A stretch of 64,000 bases of DNA. Origin: Rugamonas rubra (GTDB taxonomy: Bacteria > Pseudomonadota > Gammaproteobacteria > Burkholderiales > Burkholderiaceae_D). Shown here one piece after another: positions 36,883-45,302 of this stretch. Under the pieces are notes generated by a model. That model made no database searches. It saw nothing but the letters and a program-made list of their open reading frames with translations, and was not told the origin of the DNA. The DNA lies in the NCBI RefSeq assembly GCF_900114705.1, contig NZ_FOTW01000004.1, forward strand, positions 310,001-374,000. The letters run 5' to 3'. The first letter of the stretch is position 1; every line of letters begins with the position of its first letter. A program made the translations under genes and the position numbers.

Positions 36883-38241
36883 ATGCGCACCTTCTATTCC
36901 GTGATGTGGTGGCTGGCCCTGCCGCTGGTGTTGGCGCGGCTGTGGCTGCGCGGCCGCAAGGAGCCGGGCTACCGCGCCCACTGGGGCGAGCGGCTGGGTT
37001 GCTATGGCCGTGCCGCCGCCGCCACCGCCAGCGCAGCCGGTTCCACCGCCAATCTTGGCGCGGCCGGCGCCGATTCCCGCCGCACCGGCGCGGCGATGCC
37101 GACGATCTGGCTGCACGCCGTGTCGGTCGGCGAAACGCGCGCCGCCGAGCCGCTGGTCGACGCCCTGCTGGCCGCCTATCCGCAACACCGCATCGTGTTG
37201 ACCCATATGACGCCGACCGGCCGCGCCACCGGCGCCACGCTGTTCGCCCGCCATGGCGCGCGGCTGGTGCAGTCCTACCTGCCATACGACACGGCGACCA
37301 TGGTGCGCCGCTTCCTGCGCCACTTCGCGCCGCAGATCTGCATCCTGATGGAGACCGAGGTGTGGCCCAACCTGATCGCCGAGTGCGGCCGGGGCGGCGT
37401 GCCGGTGGTGCTGGCCAACGCCCGCCTGTCCCAGCGCTCGCTGCGCAAGGCCGGCCGCTTCGGCCGCCTGCTGCTCGACGCCGCGCGCGGCATCACGCTG
37501 GTGGCGGCGCAGACCGAGGCCGACGCCGCGCGCGTGGCCACGCTGGGCGCGCCGCGCGTCGAGGTCACCGGCAGCATCAAGTTCGACGTCGTGGTGCCGG
37601 CCGCCGCGCTGGCCACCGGCGCCGCGCTGCGCGGCCACATCGGCGGCCGTCCGGTGCTGCTGTGCGCCAGCACGCGCGAGGGCGAGGAGGCGCTGATACT
37701 GGACGCCTTCCAGCAGGCCCGCGAGGCCCTGCCGGCCGACGTGCTGCTGCTGCTCGTGCCGCGCCATCCGCAGCGCTTCGACGAGGTGGAGAAGCTGGTC
37801 GCCGAGCGCGGCCTGCCGGTCGAGCGGCGCAGCAAGCTGGCGCTCGACGGCGCCGCGCTGCCGGTCCACGTGGCGGTGCTGCTGGGCGACTCGATGGGCG
37901 AGATGTTCGCCTACTACGCCGCCTGCGACTGCGCCTTCGTCGGCGGCAGCCTGCTGCCGCTGGGCGGACAGAACCTGATCGAGCCGGCGGCGCTGGGCAA
38001 GCCGGTGCTGATCGGCCCGCACACCTTCAATTTCGCCGTGGTGACGGAGGACGCGCTGGCCGCCGGCGGCGCCCTGCGCGTGGCCGACGCCGCCGAGCTG
38101 ATGGCCGGGACGGCGCGCCTGCTCGGCGACGCCGCCGCCCGCGCCGACATGGGCCGGCGCGCACTGGCCTTCGCCAACCAGCACCGTGGCGCCACCGCGC
38201 GCACGCTGGCCTTGCTGCGGACGTTATTGCCGTCTGGCTAA
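36883..38241 (+). CDS. waaA: 3-deoxy-D-manno-octulosonic acid (Kdo) transferase WaaA
   Basis: WaaA attaches Kdo to lipid IVA, the first step of LPS core assembly. The 452-residue GT-B enzyme has an N-terminal hydrophobic anchor (MWWLALPLVLARLWL), WLHAVSVGETRAAEPL, LMETEVWPNLI, NARLSQRS, GSIKFD, VPRHPQRF, GSLLPLGGQNLIEPAA and GPHTFNF. An Ala/Gly-rich insertion of about 25 residues (near 48-72) precedes the VSVGE motif; it has no known role and may be a local expansion. waaC lies two bases upstream. Confidence 0.95.
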   Translation: MRTFYSVMWWLALPLVLARLWLRGRKEPGYRAHWGERLGCYGRAAAATASAAGSTANLGAAGADSRRTGAAMPTIWLHAVSVGETRAAEPLVDALLAAYPQHRIVLTHMTPTGRATGATLFARHGARLVQSYLPYDTATMVRRFLRHFAPQICILMETEVWPNLIAECGRGGVPVVLANARLSQRSLRKAGRFGRLLLDAARGITLVAAQTEADAARVATLGAPRVEVTGSIKFDVVVPAAALATGAALRGHIGGRPVLLCASTREGEEALILDAFQQAREALPADVLLLLVPRHPQRFDEVEKLVAERGLPVERRSKLALDGAALPVHVAVLLGDSMGEMFAYYAACDCAFVGGSLLPLGGQNLIEPAALGKPVLIGPHTFNFAVVTEDALAAGGALRVADAAELMAGTARLLGDAAARADMGRRALAFANQHRGATARTLALLRTLLPSG

Positions 38242-38319
38242 ACATACGAACGTTCCAGCCAACAGCAAGTGCTTGCTGGGCTTGCAATTGCCTTTTTTAG
38301 ATCCTAAGCTGGATATCGC

Positions 38320-38352
38320 CTCCAAGTTTTAAAACGCCAGGCGTTTTTGGAG
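38320..38352. repeat. Stem-loop AAAACGCC-A-GGCGTTTT with flanking CTCCAA/TTGGAG
   Basis: A perfect eight-base inner stem (38331-38338 / 38340-38347) is extended by CTCCAA (38320-38325) pairing with TTGGAG (38347-38352, sharing one base). Five unpaired bases lie on the left side. It lies 79 bases after waaA and just before the ribosome binding site of the next gene, so it could end the waa transcript or fold in the leader of the small gene. Confidence 0.6.
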
Positions 38353-38373
38353 CGATTGGAAAAGGAGGCACAC

Positions 38374-38715
38374 ATGAACGCATTCCCTGCGCACGTTTCC
38401 CACCACGAACGTGAAGTCGCGGAGTTGCGGGCTGATCGGGAGCTGGCTGTCGAGTATCTGAGGCTTGCCGTGCAGTCGCTCGAACACACCGACGAGCGGG
38501 TGGGCGGGATGTTGGCGCTGTCGGCGCTAGCCGAAGCTTACGGCGATTTGGCCATATTGGCGGTCGATGCGGGAGTCGTGGACGCGCCGCTGTATCGCTT
38601 ACTGGCGCGTTCAGGCGTGCCTCAGTTCAATACTCCTGCAGAATACGAAACTTGGTTTGGCCAGCAAATGCACAAGTTGACGTTGGACCCTGGTGCCTGC
38701 GTGAAATCGGCATGA
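38374..38715 (+). CDS. Solitary HI1420-like addiction-module antidote homologue
   Basis: A 113-residue soluble protein. Residues about 19-97 align by eye with the HI1420-type antidote family: a DRELAVEYLRLAVQ start, then ALSALAEAYGDLAILAVDAGV, then APLYRLLARSGVPQFNT in the place of the DNA-reading helix pair. That family is normally paired with a RelE-like toxin; none lies next to this gene. AAAGGAGG precedes the ATG by five bases. Base composition is less GC-rich than the flanking genes. The match is from memory of the family pattern and moderately secure. Confidence 0.6.
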   Translation: MNAFPAHVSHHEREVAELRADRELAVEYLRLAVQSLEHTDERVGGMLALSALAEAYGDLAILAVDAGVVDAPLYRLLARSGVPQFNTPAEYETWFGQQMHKLTLDPGACVKSA

Positions 38716-38800
38716 TCCTTCATTAAGCTGGTCCGCCGCCCGCCCGCTTTGCTGCTGCCGCGCTGAGTCCGTTTCCCCGGGCGGCTAGGCTGAGTCCGCT

Positions 38801-38814
38801 TGGGAGCGCTCCCC
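38801..38814. promoter_or_regulatory. LacI-family operator-like palindrome
   Basis: GGGAGCGCTCCC (38802-38813) is a perfect 12-base palindrome. With the preceding T it matches 13 of 14 bases of TGGGAGCGCTCCCA, known as the binding site of CelR-type LacI-family regulators. It lies 20 bases upstream of a TATTCT hexamer (38833-38838), where a repressor could block a -35 region. No LacI-family gene is in the window. Confidence 0.45.
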
Positions 38815-38949
38815 GGTCCCTCCGCCGCATACTATTCTATTCCTCCCGCCGAGTCCGGCGGCCGGCCTGTCGCCCGTTCTTACACACGGCGCCATGCGGT
38901 GGCCCCACGCAGGCCTGCGCCGCCGCGCCGCGACAGGCGCGCGGCCGAT

Positions 38950-38965
38950 TGGCACCCTTTATGCT
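38950..38965 (+). promoter_or_regulatory. Sigma-54-like promoter for the PEP-CTERM gene
   Basis: TGGCAC, five bases, ATGCT: the -24 element is perfect and the -12 element differs from TTGC by one base. GG and GC are exactly ten bases apart, the strict spacing of RpoN promoters. It lies 77 bases before the ATG of the PEP-CTERM gene. RpoN with PrsK/PrsR is known to control PEP-CTERM genes in some betaproteobacteria. Confidence 0.5.
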
Positions 38966-39041
38966 CGTCTGTGCTGTCCGCCGCCGCCGCCGTTCCGGCC
39001 CGGCGGGACGGGACCAACGATGGAGTTCAAAGGAGAAAAAA

Positions 39042-39731
39042 ATGAAAACGCGATGGCTACGCAGTTTGTCGGCGCTGCTGCTGGGTCTGCCCTTGGCGGC
39101 GCCGCTGCAGGCGACTGAGATTCTGTTGAACGGCGGCTTTGAAACGGGCGACTTCACCGGCTGGAACGTCGGCCCCAATCCCGGGGCGGGAGGCTGCGAC
39201 CAGCCTTGGACCGTCGCCGCCAGCGGTTCGGAGTGCCAGCCGCTGGGCGCGCCGGTGGGCGGCTTCGGCGCCTACACCTCGCTTGACGGCAGCGGTCCGC
39301 TGACCCGCACCATCAGCCAATCCTTCGTCCTGGCCGGGTTGTCGGCGGCGACCCTGGCCTGGTCGGAGGCGGCCCAGGTGGACAATTTCGGCAGCCTGCC
39401 GAGGGAGTTTTCGATCGACTTGCGCGACGCCGGCAATGTGTTGATCGCCAACCTGTACAACGAGGCGTTCGCCGCCGGGGCGAGTACCGGCTTCGGCTTG
39501 ACCGCGCACAGCCTGGACCTGAGCGCGCTGCTGGCGGCGCATGTCGGCGAGAATCTGAACATCGCCTTCAGCACCATCGTGCCGGAGAACTTCGCCGGCC
39601 CGGCCGGTTTTCTGCTCGACGCGGTGTCGCTCGACGTCACGGCGGCGGTGCCGGAGCCGGCCAGCCTGCCCCTGCTGGCCATCGGCGCGGCGGCGGCGGC
39701 CTGCGCGGCGCGCCGCCCCCGTTCCAGCTAG
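39042..39731 (+). CDS. PEP-CTERM sorting-domain protein
   Basis: A secreted 229-residue protein. The N-terminus is a signal peptide (MKTRWLRSLSALLLGLPLAA, cut near LQA). The body begins TEILLNGGFETGDFTGWNV, a beta-sandwich opening common in PEP-CTERM proteins. The C-terminus has VPEPASLPLLAIG, a hydrophobic helix and ARRPRSS, the exosortase recognition signal. AAAGGAG lies six bases before the ATG. No exosortase lies in the window. Its TAG shares CTAG with the stop of the convergent gene at 39728. Confidence 0.92.
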   Translation: MKTRWLRSLSALLLGLPLAAPLQATEILLNGGFETGDFTGWNVGPNPGAGGCDQPWTVAASGSECQPLGAPVGGFGAYTSLDGSGPLTRTISQSFVLAGLSAATLAWSEAAQVDNFGSLPREFSIDLRDAGNVLIANLYNEAFAAGASTGFGLTAHSLDLSALLAAHVGENLNIAFSTIVPENFAGPAGFLLDAVSLDVTAAVPEPASLPLLAIGAAAAACAARRPRSS

Positions 39732-40840
39732 CCGAACAGCACCGGCAGCTCCTGCGCGCGTTTGCGCAGCAGCTGCTTGGCCTCCTCGTATTCGGGGTAG
39801 ATGGTGCCGACGGTGTCCCAGAAGCGGGCGCTGTGGTTCATCTCCAGCAGGTGCGACAGCTCGTGCGCCACCACGTAGTCGATCAGCGGCAGCGAGAAGT
39901 GCACCAGGCGCCAGTTCAGGCGGATCTTGCGGTCGACCGTGCAGGAGCCCCAGCGCGTGCCGGCCGAGGACAGCGCGAACGAGTGGTAGCGCACGCCCAG
40001 CCGGGCCGCGTACAAATCCAGGCGCTGCTCGAACAGCTGGCGCGCCTCCAGCTGCAGCCAGGCGCGCACACGCTCCTTGAGCAGCAGCTCGGTGGCGCCG
40101 GGCACCAGCACCATCGACAGCTCGCGCGTGGCCGGGTTGTAGCTGCTGCGGTTGCGCCCGCCCACCAGCAGGCGCAGCACGATCTCGCCACCCAGGTAGG
40201 GCAGGGTGGCGCCGTCGACCCATTCCACCGGCGGCTTTTCCAGCCGCGCCGCGCGGCGCTCGCGCCGCTCGTGCAGCTTGCTGAGGATCCAGGCCTGCTT
40301 GGTGCGGATGGCGTTGTCGACCTCGGCGATGCTGATGCGCTTGGGCGCGGTGACGCGCAGGCCGTCGTCGTCGATCATGAAGCCGATCGAGCGGCGCGTC
40401 GAGCGGCGCAGTGTGTATTCGAGGACGAACTGGCCGACCAGCAGTTGGCGCTTGGGCGCGGCGTCGGGCGGCGGCGGCGGCGCCACGGCGGGCGGCTTGC
40501 GCGGCACCGGTGGTGGCGATTGCGGGAAGGGCGTGGAGGTCGGCGCGGTGGCGCGCGGTGCGGCGGGAAAGGCGGAGTCGGGTTCGCGCAGCAGTTGGGC
40601 CGGCGCCGGGTGGGCCGGCAAGGCGGTGCGCTGCCACAAGTTGGGGGGTGACGGCGGGGCCGGCGTCGCCTGGGCCGGCAATGCGGCGGCCGGCGCGGCC
40701 GCGCCGGTCTGCCCGAACAGGTCGAGCTGCGAAGCGTCGTCCGGCGCCGCGGCGGCTGCCGGCCGGACTACGCTCGCGATGTCATCTAGCCAGCGTTGTA
40801 GGCGTGGGGCGAAATGACGTGCATTTCTGATTCTATCCAA
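39728..40840 (-). CDS. YgjP-like (WLM/SprT-type) zinc metallopeptidase with Pro-rich N-terminus
   Basis: A 370-residue protein of the M48-like YgjP/DUF45 family. The C-terminal part has SSAGTRWGSCTVDRKIRLNW, then the zinc motif VAHELSHLLEMNHSARFW (HExxH with a downstream His). Residues about 35-130 are Ala/Pro-rich and probably disordered, an unusual extension. The start is uncertain: the only early candidate is TTG at 40840, which would overlap the 3' end of the acyltransferase gene by 55 bases; a shorter protein starting further in is possible. Function of the family is unsettled. Confidence 0.85.
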   Translation of the reverse strand: MDRIRNARHFAPRLQRWLDDIASVVRPAAAAAPDDASQLDLFGQTGAAAPAAALPAQATPAPPSPPNLWQRTALPAHPAPAQLLREPDSAFPAAPRATAPTSTPFPQSPPPVPRKPPAVAPPPPPDAAPKRQLLVGQFVLEYTLRRSTRRSIGFMIDDDGLRVTAPKRISIAEVDNAIRTKQAWILSKLHERRERRAARLEKPPVEWVDGATLPYLGGEIVLRLLVGGRNRSSYNPATRELSMVLVPGATELLLKERVRAWLQLEARQLFEQRLDLYAARLGVRYHSFALSSAGTRWGSCTVDRKIRLNWRLVHFSLPLIDYVVAHELSHLLEMNHSARFWDTVGTIYPEYEEAKQLLRKRAQELPVLFG

Positions 40841-41526
40841 TTTTCCACCTGTTGCATCAAGCTGTCCGGTGTGTGCCCGGCCGAAGGAATCGGTTTGCCG
40901 ATCGACACCGTGATCAGGCCGGGACGCTTAATAAACGAATTCTTGGGCCAGCATTCGCCGGAGTTGTGGGCGATCGGCACCACCACCGCGCCGGTCTCGA
41001 TGGCCAAACGCGTGCCACCGCTCTTGTATTTGCCCTTTTGTCCGACCGGGATGCGGGTCCCCTCGGGGAACATGATAATCCATTGGCCGTCGGCGAGGCG
41101 ACGTTTACCGTGGGTGACCACGTGTTTGAAGGCGTTTTTGCCTTGTTTGCGGTCGATCGGGATCATGCGCAGCAGCGCCATGGCCCAGCCGAAGAAGGGA
41201 ATGTACAAAATCTCCTTCTTGAAGACGAACACCAGCGGGCGCGGCATGCTGGGCAGCAGGAAGATGGTCTCCCAGGCCGACTGGTGCTTCGACAGCACGA
41301 CGGCCGGCGCGTCGGGGAAGTTCTCGGCGCCCTTGATCTCGTAGCGGATGCCGCAAATGACCTTGGCGCACCAGATGATGAACACGTTCCAGCGCGAGGT
41401 GACGTAGAAGCGCTGGTTGTACGGCAGCGGCGCGACCAGGAAGCAGACGCAGGCCCAGACGATGGTGGCCACCGTCATGATGGTCATGAACAGCAGGGAA
41501 CGCAGGAACAGGAAGGTATGGCGCAA
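40786..41526 (-). CDS. 1-acyl-sn-glycerol-3-phosphate acyltransferase (PlsC family)
   Basis: A 246-residue inner-membrane acyltransferase for phosphatidic acid synthesis. One or two N-terminal hydrophobic segments (SLLFMTIMTVATIVWACVCF) precede the catalytic box KHQSAWETIF (H-x4-E), the FKKEILYIPFFGWAM segment, MFPEGTRIPVG and GAVVVPIAHNSGECW. The typical length and motifs make this the more canonical of the two PlsC-like proteins here. It is downstream of gmhB on the same strand (31 bases), in the glyQ-glyS-gmhB-plsC order common in betaproteobacteria. Confidence 0.94.
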   Translation of the reverse strand: MRHTFLFLRSLLFMTIMTVATIVWACVCFLVAPLPYNQRFYVTSRWNVFIIWCAKVICGIRYEIKGAENFPDAPAVVLSKHQSAWETIFLLPSMPRPLVFVFKKEILYIPFFGWAMALLRMIPIDRKQGKNAFKHVVTHGKRRLADGQWIIMFPEGTRIPVGQKGKYKSGGTRLAIETGAVVVPIAHNSGECWPKNSFIKRPGLITVSIGKPIPSAGHTPDSLMQQVENWIESEMHVISPHAYNAG

Positions 41527-41557
41527 TGCGGACTCCGGAATTATTTTTTTGGTTGGT

Positions 41558-42124
41558 TCAGTTGACGACGTGCAGCGCGGGCGCCGCGCCGGTCTTGAGC
41601 AGGTGGTTGACCATCGCCGCCAGGTCTGGGAAGACCATGGTGCCGGGCGGCAGGCCGCCGGTGCTGTGGGTCTTCTCGCCCTTGCCGGTCAACACCAGGT
41701 AGGGCACGCAGCCGCTGACGAAGCCGGCCTGCAGGTCGCGCAGCGAGTCGCCGACGGTGGGCACGCCCTTCAGGCTGACCTGGTAGCGCTTGGAGATCTC
41801 GGCGAACATGCCGGGCTTGGGTTTACGGCAGTCGCAGCTGTCGGCCGCCGCGTGCGGGCAGAAGAAGATGGCGTCGATGGTGGCGCCGACCTGCTGCGCC
41901 AGCAAATGCATCTTCTGGTGGATGGCGTTGAGGATGCTCATGTCGAAGTACTCGCGGGCGATGCCCGACTGGTTCGACGCCACCACCACCCGGTAGCCCG
42001 CCTGGTTCAGGCGGGCGATCGCTTCGAGCGAACCGGGAATGGCTTGCCACTCGGCGGGCGACTTGATGAAGTCCGGCGAGTCATGGTTGATCACGCCGTC
42101 GCGATCCAGAATGATCAGTTTCAT
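41558..42124 (-). CDS. gmhB: D-glycero-beta-D-manno-heptose-1,7-bisphosphate 7-phosphatase GmhB
   Basis: GmhB removes the C7 phosphate in ADP-heptose synthesis for the LPS inner core. The 188-residue HAD phosphatase begins MKLIILDRDGVINHDSPDF (DxD nucleophile). It has VASNQSGIAREYF, the zinc-binding CPHAAADSCDCRKPKPGMF loop and VGDSLRDLQAG. I prefer ATG 42124, with GGGAG eight bases upstream, over ATG 42139. It lies just after glyS and supplies substrate for WaaC at 35864. Confidence 0.94.
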   Translation of the reverse strand: MKLIILDRDGVINHDSPDFIKSPAEWQAIPGSLEAIARLNQAGYRVVVASNQSGIAREYFDMSILNAIHQKMHLLAQQVGATIDAIFFCPHAAADSCDCRKPKPGMFAEISKRYQVSLKGVPTVGDSLRDLQAGFVSGCVPYLVLTGKGEKTHSTGGLPPGTMVFPDLAAMVNHLLKTGAAPALHVVN

Positions 42125-42139
42125 GGCCGGCGCTCCCAT

Positions 42140-44257
42140 TTATGCCGCCAGTTTGGAGATGTCGGCGACGCGGTTCATCATGCCGTGCAGCGAGGACAAC
42201 AGCGCCAGGCGGTTGTTGCGCAGGGCGACATCCTCGGCCATCACCATGACGTCGTTGAAGAAGGCGTCGACGTCGTCGCGCAGCTGGGCCAGCGTTTTCA
42301 GCGTGTCGGCGAAGTCGCCGGCGGCGAAGGCGGCGTCGACCAGCGGCTGCACGCGCAGCACGGCGGCGGCCAGGTTCTTCTCGGCCGTGTCGACCAACAG
42401 CGCGGGGTTGACGCCGACGTTGCCGGAGGCGGTGAGCGCCTCCTCGTTCTTCTTCAGGATGTTGGTGATGCGCTTGTTGGCGGCGGCCAGCGAGGCGCTC
42501 TCGGGCAGCGCGGCGAAGGCCTGCACGGCCTCCAGGCGCTGCACGATGTCGTCCAGGCGGTCCGGGTTCTGCGCCACCACGGCCTCGATCTCGTTGGGCG
42601 AGAAGCCGCGCTCGCGCAGGATGCCGCGCAGGCGGTCGATCATGAAGGTGTAGATCTCGGCCGACGGGTCCTTGAAGCCGGCGACGAATTCGAACATCTG
42701 CGCGGCGGTCGACAGCAGCGCGCCGATCGAGATCGCCAGGCGCTTCTCGATCAGCATGCGCAGCACGCCGAGGGCGTGGCGGCGCAGCGCGAACGGGTCC
42801 TTGTCGCCGGTCGGCGCCAGGCCGATGGCCCAGATGCCGACCAGGGTTTCCAGTTTGTCGGCCAGCGCCACGGCGGTGCCGGTGACGGTGCTCGGCAGGC
42901 TGTCGCCGGCGAAGCGCGGCTGGTAGTGCTCGGAGGCGGCCAGCGCCACGTCCTCGTGCTCGCCGTCGTTGCGGGCGTAGTAGGTGCCCATGATGCCCTG
43001 CAGCTCGGGGAACTCGCCGACCATGTCGGTCACCAGGTCGGCCTTGGACAGCTTGGCGGCGCGGATCGCCAGCGCGGCGTCGCCGCCGATCAGGCCGGCG
43101 ATGTGGCCGGCCAGCGCGGCGACGCGCTCGCCGCGCGCGGCCTGGGTGCCCAGCTTGTTGTGGTAGACGATCTTGTCGAGCAGCGGCAGGCGCGATTCCA
43201 GCGTCTTCTTCTTGTCCTGCTCGAAGAAGAACTTGGCGTCGGCCAGGCGCGGACGCACCACGCGCTCGTTGCCGCCGACGATGGCGGCCGGCGTCGCCGT
43301 CTCGATGTTGGAGACGATCAGGAAGCGCGAGCGCAGCTTGCCGGCGCTGTCGGTCAGGGCGAAGTACTTCTGGTTGGTCTGCATGGTCAGGATCAGGCAT
43401 TCCTGCGGCACGGCGAGGAACTCGTCCTCGAAGCGGCACTCGTAGACCACCGGCCATTCGACCAGCGCGGTGACCTCGTCGAGCAGGGCCTCGGGCATCA
43501 GCACCTGGTCGGCGCCGGCCTTCTCCAGCAGGGCGGCGCGGATCTTCTCCTTGCGCTGCTCGATGCTGGCGATGACCTTGCCTTCGGAGGCCAGGGTGGC
43601 GGCGTAGCTGTCGGCGTCGGCGATGACGATCTTCTTGCTGCCGTCGGCCATCAGGAAGCGGTGGCCCAGGCTGGTGTTGGAGGCGGCCAGGCCGAGCAGG
43701 GTCAGCGGCAGCACGGCGGCGCCGTGCAGGGCGATCAGGCTGTGCGCCGGGCGGACGAACTGCACGGTGGTGCCGTCGGGGCGCTGGTAGCTCATCAGCT
43801 TGGGAATCGGCAGCTTGGCGGCGGACTCCTCCAGCGCGGCCTGCAGGCCGCTGTGCAGCGCGCTGCCGGCGGCGGTGTGGGTGTAGAAGAAGCTCTCGGC
43901 CTTGCCGTCGACGGCGCGTTCCAGCTCGGCCACGGTGAGTTCGGGGAAGCCCAGCGCGGCCAGTTTCTTGGCCAGCGGCGCGGTGGCGTTGCCGTTGGCG
44001 TCGAGCGCGACGCTGACCGGCAGGACTTTCTCGCGGATCGCCTTGTCGGGCGAGGTGGCGCGCACCTTGGTGATCGACACGGCCAGGCGGCGCGGCGAGG
44101 CGAACGAGGTGGCGACGCTGTCGGCCTCGAGGAAGTCGCGCGCTTTCAGGCCGTTGACGATGCCGGCGGCGAAGGCGGCGCCCAGTTTGGCCAGCGCCTT
44201 CGGCGGCAGCTCTTCGGTCAGCAGTTCGATGAGGAGGGTCTGGTTCATATTGTTCAT
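42140..44257 (-). CDS. glyS: Glycyl-tRNA synthetase beta subunit GlyS
   Basis: The beta chain of the tetrameric alpha2beta2 glycyl-tRNA synthetase; it carries tRNA-binding regions and the C-terminal anticodon-binding-like domain. The 705-residue protein opens [19 protein letters not shown], contains [47 protein letters not shown]-type ([18 protein letters not shown]) and [15 protein letters not shown] ([15 protein letters not shown]) motifs. The length is typical. It is 12 bases downstream of glyQ. The start could be the ATG nine bases further in (MNQTLLIEL). Confidence 0.97.
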   Translation of the reverse strand: MNNMNQTLLIELLTEELPPKALAKLGAAFAAGIVNGLKARDFLEADSVATSFASPRRLAVSITKVRATSPDKAIREKVLPVSVALDANGNATAPLAKKLAALGFPELTVAELERAVDGKAESFFYTHTAAGSALHSGLQAALEESAAKLPIPKLMSYQRPDGTTVQFVRPAHSLIALHGAAVLPLTLLGLAASNTSLGHRFLMADGSKKIVIADADSYAATLASEGKVIASIEQRKEKIRAALLEKAGADQVLMPEALLDEVTALVEWPVVYECRFEDEFLAVPQECLILTMQTNQKYFALTDSAGKLRSRFLIVSNIETATPAAIVGGNERVVRPRLADAKFFFEQDKKKTLESRLPLLDKIVYHNKLGTQAARGERVAALAGHIAGLIGGDAALAIRAAKLSKADLVTDMVGEFPELQGIMGTYYARNDGEHEDVALAASEHYQPRFAGDSLPSTVTGTAVALADKLETLVGIWAIGLAPTGDKDPFALRRHALGVLRMLIEKRLAISIGALLSTAAQMFEFVAGFKDPSAEIYTFMIDRLRGILRERGFSPNEIEAVVAQNPDRLDDIVQRLEAVQAFAALPESASLAAANKRITNILKKNEEALTASGNVGVNPALLVDTAEKNLAAAVLRVQPLVDAAFAAGDFADTLKTLAQLRDDVDAFFNDVMVMAEDVALRNNRLALLSSLHGMMNRVADISKLAA

Positions 44258-44269
44258 ATTCTGTGGGGC

Positions 44270-45181
44270 TTAGGCTGCTGCCGCTGCGGTGCCGAGCATG
44301 GGGAAGCCCAGGCGTTCGCGCGAGTCGTAGTAGGCTTGCGCGACCAGGCGCGACAAGGTGCGCACGCGGCCGATGTAGGCGGCGCGCTCGGTGACGGAGA
44401 TGGCGCCACGGGCGTCGAGCATGTTGAAGCTGTGCGAGGCCTTCATGATCTGCTCGTAGGCCGGCAGGGTCAGCTGCAACTCGATCAGGCGCTTGGCCTC
44501 GGACTCGTGGTTGGCGAACTGGGCGAACAGCAGATCGGTGTTGGCGTGCTCGAAGTTATAGGTCGACTGCTCGACCTCGTTCTGGTGGAACACGTCGCCG
44601 TAGGTCAGCTTCTTGCTGATACCGTTTTCTTCCCACTCGGTCCAGACCAGGTCGTAGACGTTCTCGACGCCCTGCAGATACATGGCCAAACGCTCGATGC
44701 CGTAGGTGATCTCGCCCAGCACCGGCTTGCAATCGAGGCCGCCGACCTGCTGGAAGTAGGTGAACTGGGTCACCTCCATGCCGTTCAACCAGACTTCCCA
44801 ACCCAGGCCCCAGGCGCCCAGGGTCGGGCTTTCCCAGTCGTCCTCGACGAAGCGCACGTCGTTCTGCTGCAAGTCCAGGCCTAGCGCGGCCAGCGAACCG
44901 AGGTACAGGTCGAGGATGTTTTCCGGCGCCGGCTTGAGCACCACCTGGTATTGGTAGTAGTGCTGCATGCGGTTCGGGTTCTCGCCGTAGCGGCCGTCCT
45001 TGGGGCGGCGCGACGGCTGCACGTAGGCGGCGCGCCAAGGCTCGGGTCCGATCGCGCGCAGGAAGGTGCCGGTGTGGAAGGTGCCGGCGCCGACTTCCAT
45101 GTCGTAGGGCTGGAGCAGGGCGCAGCCTTGCTTGTCCCAGTAGGTTTGCAAGGTCAGAATGATTTGTTGAAATGTGAGCAT
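44270..45181 (-). CDS. glyQ: Glycyl-tRNA synthetase alpha subunit GlyQ
   Basis: The catalytic chain of glycyl-tRNA synthetase (class II). The 303-residue protein begins [20 protein letters not shown] and contains [61 protein letters not shown] and [13 protein letters not shown]. These are the standard class II ATP and glycine-site motifs. glyQ and glyS form an operon followed by gmhB and plsC. The 115-base upstream gap holds the repeats described at 45228. Confidence 0.98.
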   Translation of the reverse strand: MLTFQQIILTLQTYWDKQGCALLQPYDMEVGAGTFHTGTFLRAIGPEPWRAAYVQPSRRPKDGRYGENPNRMQHYYQYQVVLKPAPENILDLYLGSLAALGLDLQQNDVRFVEDDWESPTLGAWGLGWEVWLNGMEVTQFTYFQQVGGLDCKPVLGEITYGIERLAMYLQGVENVYDLVWTEWEENGISKKLTYGDVFHQNEVEQSTYNFEHANTDLLFAQFANHESEAKRLIELQLTLPAYEQIMKASHSFNMLDARGAISVTERAAYIGRVRTLSRLVAQAYYDSRERLGFPMLGTAAAAA

Positions 45182-45227
45182 CTTGTTTGGTCGGTAGGGC
45201 GCAGCGCTGCGCGAGCGGTTGCAGGTT

Positions 45228-45302
45228 CGCTAAAGCGGCTAATTTTAGCGGGTTTTAGCGGGCGGCTGGTGAGTTTAAGCAGAGTTTAAGCCGAGTCTAA
45301 CC
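45228..45302. repeat. Cluster of short repeats between lnt and glyQ
   Basis: CGCTAAA (45228-45234) and TTTAGCG (45244-45250) form an inverted repeat. TTTTAGCGGG occurs twice in tandem. GAGTTTAAGC occurs at 45271 and 45282 and, degraded to GAGTCTAACC, at 45293, an exact 11-base period running into the lnt stop. The minus strand reads TAAAAT at 45247-45242, a possible -10 for glyQ. Confidence 0.6.

Larger units (their letters stand above)
38716..39041 (+). other. Intergenic region upstream of the PEP-CTERM gene
   Basis: A 326-base gap with no convincing gene. It holds three GAGTCCG repeats (near 38765, 38792 and 38849), a LacI-operator-like palindrome at 38801, a TATTCT hexamer at 38833, and a sigma-54-like site at 38950. 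Short reading frames here have no ribosome binding site and unusual composition. Confidence 0.6.

Noticed and set aside
41417..44884. Plus-strand open frame of about 1155 codons opposite glyS-glyQ-gmhB
   Set aside because: Antisense shadow of three well-identified genes; repetitive Gly/Val/Gln/Asp composition and no ribosome binding site.
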